From Bacteroidales bacterium UBA3290 (lineage in GTDB: Bacteria; Bacteroidota; Bacteroidia; Bacteroidales; UBA932), in contig DETK01000045.1 of assembly GCA_002361615.1 (NCBI GenBank), positions 10,770-74,769 on the forward strand: a stretch of 64,000 bases of DNA, given 5' to 3'. The notes beneath the pieces are model-generated. The model was not told the DNA's origin and ran no database searches. It saw nothing but the letters and a program-made list of their open reading frames with translations. The position numbers were made by a program, and so were the translations under genes. Each line of letters starts with the position of its first letter. Within the stretch, counting starts at the first letter, position 1. Positions 32,888 through 38,543 of the stretch are shown one piece after another.

Positions 32888-34042
32888 TCACTCGTTTCTG
32901 ATTCGAAACACCTGCTTTGTCTTTGGAAACTCTGTTACCAAAATTGGTATGCCACCCTCTTTCCGGATTCCATCAAGGACATCTTCGTCAGGGTGTCCAT
33001 ACTCATCGTTCGAATCAGCAGAGACAAGGCATATCCTATGCAGAATAGAGGACTTATCGGGAGAACTCGAAGAATAAAGATTCGCATTGTAATTATTATT
33101 AGAGCCATGATGTGGAACCTGGATAATGCCAATGTGCTTAAAATACGGTTCATAAACCTCCATAAGCCCATTATAATACTCCAGCATTTTTGCCTCAAAA
33201 TCGCCCAAATAAAGACAATTCAGAGTACAATAGCGATTAGCGTAATGAATGGCTTTCCCGCATTGACGTTCACATTTTTGATTACATCCAAGCATTCCTG
33301 AGTAGAGCGTCATCGATGTTTCGTTCAGTTTTTCTTTTTTAAAAACATCATTGTACGCACTTTTCAGCTTATCCCGATTAACGTCACTCTCCAAATATTT
33401 CCGCAATTCATCAAAACTTATTTTATCTCCATTGAAGATCTCTTTACATTGCTCCTTAGCAACATCTAACAATTCTTTGACTTTTACATTTTTAACTGGG
33501 GAATTATACGGTATGTACTGCCATTTGCCGTGGAAGAGAACTCTTTGTCCAGATTTAATTTCATCCTGAAGATTTTCAAGATCAATCTCTTGATTTGCAT
33601 CATTGACATTTACTTTATCCCTAAGAACTTCAATTCTGTCATATTTCTCAGAAAAAATAGTCTGCCAGGACTTTGCCATTTCATCAATCGAATCGCCATA
33701 GTCCAAATCACACAAGTCCTCGAGAAACATAGCCAGTTTTTCCGCCTCTGTTAATTGAGGTAAAATAATCCGCTTGATATCACATTTCTTCGCAAGATAC
33801 GTGACACCAAGAATATGGTCGTTATGGAAATGAGAGATAAAGAGGGCATCAATTACTGTATCTTTTGTGAAATAGGAGTCTATCGTCCTTTGAATCCGAT
33901 TGATATACTTTTGAGGATTCATTCCCTCTTTTGCCGCCTCAAAGCAACCGCAATCATATACAATATTGTAGGTCCGTTCCGGAAGAGTGAACCTTTCCGT
34001 GTAGAATGCGCCATGCCCTACCGGATGAAACGTGCGTTCCAT
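32888..34042 (-). CDS. metallo-beta-lactamase-fold hydrolase (ComEC-like)
   Basis: A 384-residue protein. The zinc-binding HxHxDH is clear as FISHFHNDHILG (His71, His73, Asp75, His76), with later metal ligands likely in LYLGDFEA and VPHHGSNNNYN, the pattern of ComEC-type competence MBL domains. Such stand-alone enzymes often occur in mobile or defence regions (family knowledge); the substrate is unknown. The ATG at 34042 is preferred because the fold starts at once (MERTFHPVGHGAFY); 34057 and 34054 are alternatives. AT-rich compared with the core. Confidence 0.78.
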   Translation of the reverse strand: MERTFHPVGHGAFYTERFTLPERTYNIVYDCGCFEAAKEGMNPQKYINRIQRTIDSYFTKDTVIDALFISHFHNDHILGVTYLAKKCDIKRIILPQLTEAEKLAMFLEDLCDLDYGDSIDEMAKSWQTIFSEKYDRIEVLRDKVNVNDANQEIDLENLQDEIKSGQRVLFHGKWQYIPYNSPVKNVKVKELLDVAKEQCKEIFNGDKISFDELRKYLESDVNRDKLKSAYNDVFKKEKLNETSMTLYSGMLGCNQKCERQCGKAIHYANRYCTLNCLYLGDFEAKMLEYYNGLMEVYEPYFKHIGIIQVPHHGSNNNYNANLYSSSSPDKSSILHRICLVSADSNDEYGHPDEDVLDGIRKEGGIPILVTEFPKTKQVFRIRNE

Positions 34043-34057
34043 TGTGAATTCCATCAT

Positions 34058-34344
34058 TTCACAGGTCCACCAGGCCCGAATGGAGTCTAATCTATAAAAG
34101 AAAGTGTGGGCCAATCAGCCTTACTCCGATAGTGGGCACCCGGGGAAACCGGGCTCTGGACTGCCTCAACGAGAATAAAGGATAGGCTCACATTTGCTAT
34201 AGCGTGAGCCTGAGCCCAAGATATAGCCCGTGCAAGCGTCTCACTCAATTCTACCGCTGAATGAATTGTCCAGATTCACTATCGTAGAATAAGCTGAACG
34301 CTTTCTATGTATTTTCTTTCCTTGCGGAAATCATAGCAAATTTA
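34058..34344 (-). promoter_or_regulatory. promoter and long structured leader of the MBL gene
   Basis: TAAATTTG on the minus strand at 34344-34337 would give a leader of about 280 nt before the MBL start, with no ORF. The leader contains a hairpin with arms AGGCTCAC (34184-34191, plus-strand reading) and GTGAGCCT (34204-34211) and a G/C-rich hairpin near 34138-34153 (ACCCGGGGAAACCGGGCT). It may be a structured regulatory leader or an independent RNA. Confidence 0.35.
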
Positions 34345-34404
34345 CAAAAAACCACGTAAAAAGTAAAGAACCGCGAAAAACATGAAAACACCTCTGTCAT
34401 AATG

Positions 34405-34435
34405 GGCTACGGTGGGTTGATGCCGAGCCGTAGCC
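34405..34435. repeat. hairpin GGCTACGG/CCGTAGCC
   Basis: Arms GGCTACGG (34405-34412) and CCGTAGCC (34428-34435) in non-coding DNA. No T-tract follows. Nothing else is recognised between 34345 and 34526. Confidence 0.4.
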
Positions 34436-34539
34436 AGGGATTTCGGATAGGCCCGCAAGAAGGCTTCTTTCAGCTTTTTTATACAGCCATTCAAATCGCA
34501 TCGGGATTATACTTGTTTTGGCGATTTATCTTTGCTATA

Positions 34540-34632
34540 CGAACACAGTGCTATGCATGGCCAAGTCTCACAACTTAGCACTAAAAAAGGAGAAGGTGCC
34601 GCATCAAAGTCGATGCGACTCCGCTTTTTTTT
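34540..34632 (+). ncRNA. candidate small RNA with promoter and terminator
   Basis: A -7 element TATCTTTG at 34527-34534 is followed about 65 bp later by a stem (CGCATC 34600-34605 with GATGCG 34612-34617, extendable by GGAG/CTCC) and eight T residues (34625-34632). The span of about 90 nt has no convincing gene; the ORF crossing it is not protein-like. No family is recognised. Confidence 0.35.
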
Positions 34633-34702
34633 CCTTCTGTCCATTCATTACCACTTCTGTCGTGGCAAAACTGTATTTTGTGGAATACACTTTTTGCCGG
34701 AA

Positions 34703-34717
34703 TTTGCATAATGCAAA
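34703..34717. repeat. palindrome TTTGCAT-A-ATGCAAA
   Basis: Seven-base arms around a single A. The 15-mer ATAATGCAAAATACA (34708-34722) is also found exactly at 30450-30464, in the promoter region of the DUF4143 ATPase, so this may be the remnant of a similar promoter or a binding site for the same regulator. Confidence 0.4.
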
Positions 34718-34779
34718 ATACAGATTTCCCACTCAAAAGAGCGGGGCAAAGGAGAGAATGAGACAGGCAGTTTGGACGC

Positions 34780-34888
34780 GACAGGATTCGCAGGCGGTCC
34801 CGGGTCCTGTCTCGGCACGAAATGACGAGATTTGCCCAGAATTGCGGCCGCGACAGGACTCAGCAGCGGCGTTTCAATCCTGTCGCGG
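34780..34888. repeat. two tandem hairpins sharing the GACAGGA arm
   Basis: GACAGGA (34780-34786) pairs with TCCTGTC (34805-34811). CCGCGACAGGA (34848-34858) pairs with TCCTGTCGCGG (34878-34888), 11 bp perfect. They lie just upstream of the promoter of the HTH gene. The layout resembles the tandem hairpins at 20872-20983, although the sequence differs. Confidence 0.45.
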
Positions 34889-34917
34889 CAGAAGTGGATG
34901 ACAAACCCTTTAAACCC

Positions 34918-34947
34918 TTTGAATGTAATAAATATTTATTACCTTTG
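34918..34947 (+). promoter_or_regulatory. Bacteroidota-type promoter of HTH gene
   Basis: TTTG (34918-34921), 18-bp spacer, TACCTTTG (34940-34947), 13 bp before the ATG at 34961. Confidence 0.6.
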
Positions 34948-34960
34948 GACAAAAAAAGCT

Positions 34961-35626
34961 ATGGATCAGATCTATTTCGAAGCGAAGGGTGAGGCGCTGC
35001 TGGAAAGCCTGGGAATCAGCAAGAGTGATTTTGCGAGGCGAATGGGAATCAAGAGGCAGAATGTCAAATCGCTTTTCAAGAGCAAAAATCTGGAAACCAT
35101 TCATAAAGCTTCGCAGGTGATGGGAGTGCCGTTTGCCTTGCTCATCGGCTATATTGAGGAACCCGACCCGGACGAACGGCCACTGCCATCACAGAAAGAG
35201 GATGATTCCGCTTTCTCGGGAGATGGCATTCCCACAGGAAACAGTTCGGAGGACATTGTCACCAGAAGAAAAATAATAGCCAACTTTTACCGGGAATGGA
35301 AGATTGCCAATCCGTCCCTCAGGCAGTTCAATTTCTCCCTCAACGAGTATATCAACATACGTTTCGTGTCGATCACGGAGACTTGTACGCACGCGTCCAG
35401 GACATATCTGTCCACACTGGCGGTCCTACAACTGGACGCTATTCTGACATATGCCAGAAAGACAGGCGACGTCCCGACAAAACCCAACGGAAACCAGAAA
35501 CCTTTTGAAAAAATGATTGTGATGCACTACCAATGTCCGGGTATTGGAATGGTCAAGATGACGGTCGGCGTACGCCGCGGTAAACACGAGAAAGTTCAGT
35601 ACTGCATTACCGCCATTGAGGGATAA
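34961..35626 (+). CDS. HTH (XRE-like) DNA-binding protein with conserved C-terminal domain
   Basis: A 221-residue protein. Residues 8-60 form a Cro/C1-type helix-turn-helix (EALLESLGISKSDFARRMGIKRQNVKSLFKSKNLETIHKASQVMGVPFALLIG). A flexible acidic linker follows. The C-terminal 100 residues (LNEYINIRFVSITETCTHASRTYLSTLAVLQLDAILTYARKTGDVP to MVKMTVGVRRGKHEKVQYCITAIEG) look like a compact domain common in Bacteroidales, with no function I can assign. The ATG at 34961 follows a good promoter, which excludes the longer frame from 34832. Its stop abuts the terminator of a divergent-strand small RNA. Confidence 0.72.
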   Translation: MDQIYFEAKGEALLESLGISKSDFARRMGIKRQNVKSLFKSKNLETIHKASQVMGVPFALLIGYIEEPDPDERPLPSQKEDDSAFSGDGIPTGNSSEDIVTRRKIIANFYREWKIANPSLRQFNFSLNEYINIRFVSITETCTHASRTYLSTLAVLQLDAILTYARKTGDVPTKPNGNQKPFEKMIVMHYQCPGIGMVKMTVGVRRGKHEKVQYCITAIEG

Positions 35627-35627
35627 T

Positions 35628-35654
35628 GAAAAAGGATGCTCCGAAAAGCATCCT
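35628..35654 (-). terminator. intrinsic terminator of the candidate small RNA
   Basis: Minus-strand hairpin AGGATGCT (35654-35647) / AGCATCCT (35640-35633) followed by TTTTTC. On the plus strand there is no T-tract, so it serves mainly the minus-strand RNA, though the stem also lies just after the HTH gene stop. Confidence 0.7.
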
Positions 35655-35760
35655 CTAAACTTGCCCCAAGAAAACGCGGTGGATTGCTACCCTAAGGTGA
35701 GGCTCGAGGCGGGGGCTTTGCACTTAGCGAATTACCTCATCCTGCCCACGGCTTATATCT
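35628..35760 (-). ncRNA. candidate small RNA gene (about 130 nt)
   Basis: On the minus strand a -7 element TATCTTTG (35773-35766) is followed by about 130 nt without an ORF, ending in a strong intrinsic terminator. Possible internal pairings are TGAGG with CCTCA and GGTAGCAATCCACC self-folding. The 3' end abuts the stop codon of the HTH gene on the other strand. No Rfam family is recognised; a 6S-like irregular rod is conceivable but not shown. Confidence 0.5.
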
Positions 35761-35765
35761 CGTTA

Positions 35766-35773
35766 CAAAGATA
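35766..35773 (-). promoter_or_regulatory. TAnnTTTG -7 promoter element of the candidate small RNA
   Basis: TATCTTTG on the minus strand, placed about 5-6 nt before the expected 5' end of the RNA near 35760. No clear -33 TTTG. Confidence 0.45.
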
Positions 35774-35828
35774 GTTCTTTTTCGTAAACCTGCAATAATT
35801 ATTGTAAAGATGTTGGTCGGAGTCAAAC

Positions 35829-35891
35829 GATTCCCGGTCACGCCGGGACCCAAGCGAAGCGAGAACCACGACCAAAGGGAGTGAATGACGA
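35829..35891. repeat. palindromic intergenic repeat, copy 1
   Basis: The segment begins with the TTCCCGGTCACGCCGGGA palindrome (35831-35848) and continues with ACCCAAGCGAAGCGAGA, CCACGACC and GAATGACGAA. It matches copy 2 at 36480-36537 over about 50 bases with a few substitutions. Nothing else is recognised between 35774 and 36057. Confidence 0.6.
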
Positions 35892-36057
35892 AGAAGAGCC
35901 AGAAGGTCCTTTCAACTTTTCCCAGAATCTTTGGAAAACGGTTAATCTTTCATCGGAGTTTTTATTTACAAGTCACTTCATCTAGATTTGCAGGGCGGAA
36001 AGAGCAAAAGGATCTTTTATCTGGAATATCCTATTTTTACATTTAAGTAAAGTTTCA

Positions 36058-36065
36058 TATATTTG
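36058..36065 (+). promoter_or_regulatory. TAnnTTTG -7 promoter element of HigA-like gene
   Basis: TATATTTG, 86 bp before the ATG at 36152. The intervening leader has no convincing ORF, so no toxin gene precedes the regulator. Confidence 0.4.
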
Positions 36066-36151
36066 TCATAAAAGGATTTTAGAGGCATCCGAGGTTTTGA
36101 AGTCAGCGAAGAACGGGAATTGACTAACATAGAAGACAAAGAAAACTGGTC

Positions 36152-36442
36152 ATGAAACAAAACCCGCTGTTTCACAAGCAACTCGAGCAAGTGCCTCCGG
36201 CTGTCCGGCAGGAGATGGAATGGTCGCGTGCCATCATCGATAGCATTGCCGAAATCTTGAAGCGCAAAGGAATGACGCAGAGAGAATTGGCGGAGAAGAT
36301 CGGATGCAATGAAACCCAAATTACTCGCTGGACCCGGGGCTTCCCGAATTTCACGATTTCCTCCCTCGCAAAACTATCGGAAGCCCTGGGTGAGCCGTTG
36401 ATCCGAATAGATTCATTGCAAGGGCAAGCCACGATTGATTAA
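36152..36442 (+). CDS. XRE-family HTH protein, orphan HigA-like antitoxin
   Basis: A 96-residue protein. The HTH spans about residues 30-85: IIDSIAEILKRKGMTQRELAEKIGCNETQITRWTRGFPNFTISSLAKLSEALGEPLIRI, typical of HigA-type antitoxins and other XRE regulators. The N-terminal VPPAVRQEMEWSRAI is the usual lead-in for the antitoxin type. No HigB-like toxin gene is found on either side, so it is an orphan, or a regulator unrelated to toxin control. Confidence 0.82.
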   Translation: MKQNPLFHKQLEQVPPAVRQEMEWSRAIIDSIAEILKRKGMTQRELAEKIGCNETQITRWTRGFPNFTISSLAKLSEALGEPLIRIDSLQGQATID

Positions 36443-36443
36443 G

Positions 36444-36537
36444 AGGTTCCCGGTCGAGCCGGGAATGACGGCAGATGTTCCTGGTCAAGCCGGGACCCGG
36501 GCGAAGCGGGAGCCACAGTCAAAAGGCTGAATGACGA
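36444..36537. repeat. palindromic intergenic repeat, copy 2 (double unit)
   Basis: TTCCCGGTCGAGCCGGGAA (36447-36465) followed by TGACG, then a second unit TTCCTGGTCAAGCCGGGA with ACCCGGGCGAAGCGGGAGCC and GAATGACGAA. Same family as 35829-35891. It lies between the HigA-like gene and the PASTA gene promoter. Confidence 0.65.
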
Positions 36538-36582
36538 ATGTCGCTGGACAGACAAAAGGTTATGATTGTTGGAAATTATTCG

Positions 36583-36590
36583 TAACTTTG
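36583..36590 (+). promoter_or_regulatory. TAnnTTTG -7 promoter element of PASTA gene
   Basis: TAACTTTG, ending 7 bp before the ATG at 36598, so the mRNA would be almost leaderless. Confidence 0.5.
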
Positions 36591-36597
36591 TCAGGTT

Positions 36598-37395
36598 ATG
36601 GAAGTAGATCAGGAAAACAGACCCGTAGGACGTTGGATTCTCAGGAATCTCTTGCTGGCCGTGCTGCTGGTTGCAGCCCTGCTGGTCATCACGCAGGTGA
36701 GCCTCAAGTTCATCACCCGTCACAACCAGGAAATCACCGTCCCCGACTTCACGAACCTCTCCGTGCCGGATGCCCGCATCGTGGCCAAGCGGTATGACAT
36801 CCGTACCGAGGTTACCGATTCGGTCTATGTGAAACGGATGGAGAAAGGCCACGTCTTCTCGCAGAACCCTGCTGCCGGCAGCAAGGTCAAGAAGGGCCGC
36901 AGCATCAAACTGACCATCAACGCGCACCAGACCAAGATGGTGAAGATGCCCAACCTGGTCGGCTATTCGCTGCGACAGGCCAAGACCGAGATCCTGGCCG
37001 CCGGCCTGACCGTCGGCAAACTGTCATACCGCGAAGACCTGGCCACCAACAACGTGCTCGACCAGTTCATCAAAGGTCGTTACGTAGCGCCCGGTACTGA
37101 AATCGAAGCGGAGAGCCCCGTCGACCTGCTGCTCGGCCTCTCACCCGACGACAACAGGACCTACATTCCCTACCTGATCGGTTTCACCCTGCCCGTAGCC
37201 AAGGACAATCTCTTCGAGAACTCCCTCAACCTGGGCAACGTGACCTACGACGAGACCGTCCAGAACTATCAGGATACCCTCAGCGCCGTCGTCTATCAGC
37301 AGACCCCGGCCTACCATCCCGGCGCCCCCGCCACGATGGGCACCACCATCCATCTCAAGCTGACCACCAGCCAGGCCAAGATCGCCGCGCGATGA
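36598..37395 (+). CDS. PASTA-domain membrane protein
   Basis: A 265-residue protein with a short cytoplasmic N-terminus, one TM helix (NLLLAVLLVAALLVITQVSL) and three PASTA repeats outside: ITVPDFTNLSVPDARIVAKRYDI, VKMPNLVGYSLRQAKTEILAAGL and YIPYLIGFTLPVAKDNLFENSL. PASTA domains bind peptidoglycan stems or beta-lactams. Here there is no kinase domain, as in many Bacteroidota. The stop overlaps the rluD-type gene by ATGA, a conserved neighbour arrangement in this phylum. Confidence 0.9.
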   Translation: MEVDQENRPVGRWILRNLLLAVLLVAALLVITQVSLKFITRHNQEITVPDFTNLSVPDARIVAKRYDIRTEVTDSVYVKRMEKGHVFSQNPAAGSKVKKGRSIKLTINAHQTKMVKMPNLVGYSLRQAKTEILAAGLTVGKLSYREDLATNNVLDQFIKGRYVAPGTEIEAESPVDLLLGLSPDDNRTYIPYLIGFTLPVAKDNLFENSLNLGNVTYDETVQNYQDTLSAVVYQQTPAYHPGAPATMGTTIHLKLTTSQAKIAAR

Positions 37396-38459
37396 GCGAC
37401 GAAGAAAGAGAAGAACTGCTGTCCGAAGAGGAAGAACAGCAGGAAATGTACGAGCATTTCCGACTGGAAGCCGACCGCGGACAAAGCCCGATACGCATCG
37501 ACAAGTATCTGGCGGAGCATCTTTCCGATACGTCGCGCCACCGCGTGCAGCTGGCAATCGACGCCGAGTATGTCCGCGTCAACGACGTCGTGGTCAAGGC
37601 CAGCTACAAGGTCCGCCCGCTCGACGTCATCACGCTCGTGATGCCGTACCAGCGGCGTGGCGTGGAGATCAAGCCGGAGCCCATCCCGCTCGACATCGTC
37701 TATGAAGACGACGAACTGCTGGTCGTCAACAAGCCGGCCGGCATGGTGGTCCATCCCGGCCACGGCAACTACAGCGGCACGCTGGTCAACGCCCTGGCCT
37801 ACTACCTGGGCCGCGAGCCCGACCCCGAACACGACGACGAAAGGATGGGACTGCTGGTCCACCGCATCGACAAGGATACCTCCGGACTGCTGGTCGTAGC
37901 CAAGACTGACGCAGCCCAGATCGAGCTGGCCCGCCAGTTCTTCCACCATACCATCGAACGGCGCTACTGGGCCCTGGTCTGGGGCAATATCGCCGAAGAC
38001 AGCGGGACCATCGACGCCCCGATCGGCCGGGATCCCAACGACCGGCTGCGCTTCCGCGTCTGCAGCGACGAAACGCAGGGAAAGCACGCCGTCACCCACT
38101 TCCGCGTGCTGGAGCGCCTGGGCTACGTCACCCTCGTGGAATGCGTGCTGGAGACCGGACGCACGCACCAGATCCGCGTCCATATGAACCACATCGGACA
38201 CCCGCTCTTCAACGACGCCCGCTACGGCGGCGACCGGATCCTGAAGGGCACCCTCTACACCAAATACAAGCAGTTCATCGACAACTGTTTCGCCCTCTGC
38301 CCGCGTCAGGCGCTGCACGCCAAGACGCTGGGTTTCATCCATCCCCGCACGAAAAAAGAGATCTCTTTCGACAGCGAGATCCCTTCCGATATGCAGGCGC
38401 TGCTGGAAAAATGGCGGCGCTATGCGGGGAACAATGTCCTGGAGGAGGAAGATTCCTAA
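37392..38459 (+). CDS. rluD: RluD-family 23S rRNA pseudouridine synthase
   Basis: A 355-residue enzyme. An acidic N-terminal tail is followed by an S4 RNA-binding domain (IRIDKYLAEHLSDTSRHRVQLAIDAEYVRVNDVVVKASYKVRPLD) and the RluA-type catalytic domain with HRIDKDTSGLLVVAKT (catalytic aspartate) and GRTHQIRVHMNHIGHPLFNDARYGG. It would modify helix 69 uridines of 23S rRNA. It overlaps the PASTA gene by ATGA and is followed by a tandem palindromic repeat. Confidence 0.93.
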   Translation: MSDEEREELLSEEEEQQEMYEHFRLEADRGQSPIRIDKYLAEHLSDTSRHRVQLAIDAEYVRVNDVVVKASYKVRPLDVITLVMPYQRRGVEIKPEPIPLDIVYEDDELLVVNKPAGMVVHPGHGNYSGTLVNALAYYLGREPDPEHDDERMGLLVHRIDKDTSGLLVVAKTDAAQIELARQFFHHTIERRYWALVWGNIAEDSGTIDAPIGRDPNDRLRFRVCSDETQGKHAVTHFRVLERLGYVTLVECVLETGRTHQIRVHMNHIGHPLFNDARYGGDRILKGTLYTKYKQFIDNCFALCPRQALHAKTLGFIHPRTKKEISFDSEIPSDMQALLEKWRRYAGNNVLEEEDS

Positions 38460-38465
38460 AAAACA

Positions 38466-38541
38466 GATGCCCGGCCGAAGCCGGGCATGACGTTTCCGGC
38501 CGAAGCCGGTATGACGTTTCCGGCCGGAGCCGGTATGACGT
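38466..38541. repeat. three tandem palindromic repeat units
   Basis: Three successive units of about 25 bp: GCCCGGCCGAAGCCGGGC-ATGACG, then TTTCCGGCCGAAGCCGGT-ATGACG, then TTTCCGGCCGGAGCCGGT-ATGACG. Each is a short inverted repeat followed by ATGACG, the same theme as the repeats at 35.8 and 36.4 kb. They separate convergent rluD and barrel genes. Confidence 0.7.
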
Positions 38542-38543
38542 TA

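Noticed and set aside
34518..34901. A 127-codon plus-strand frame in the 34.5-34.9 kb gap
   Set aside because: It crosses a terminator-like T8 stem and two hairpin repeats, and its composition is not protein-like.
36066..36151. HigB-type toxin gene upstream of the HigA-like regulator
   Set aside because: All frames are short or interrupted; no RelE-fold motif is seen.
38466..38541. Tandem 25-bp repeats as a CRISPR array
   Set aside because: Units are contiguous and palindromic with no unique spacers, and no cas genes occur in the window.
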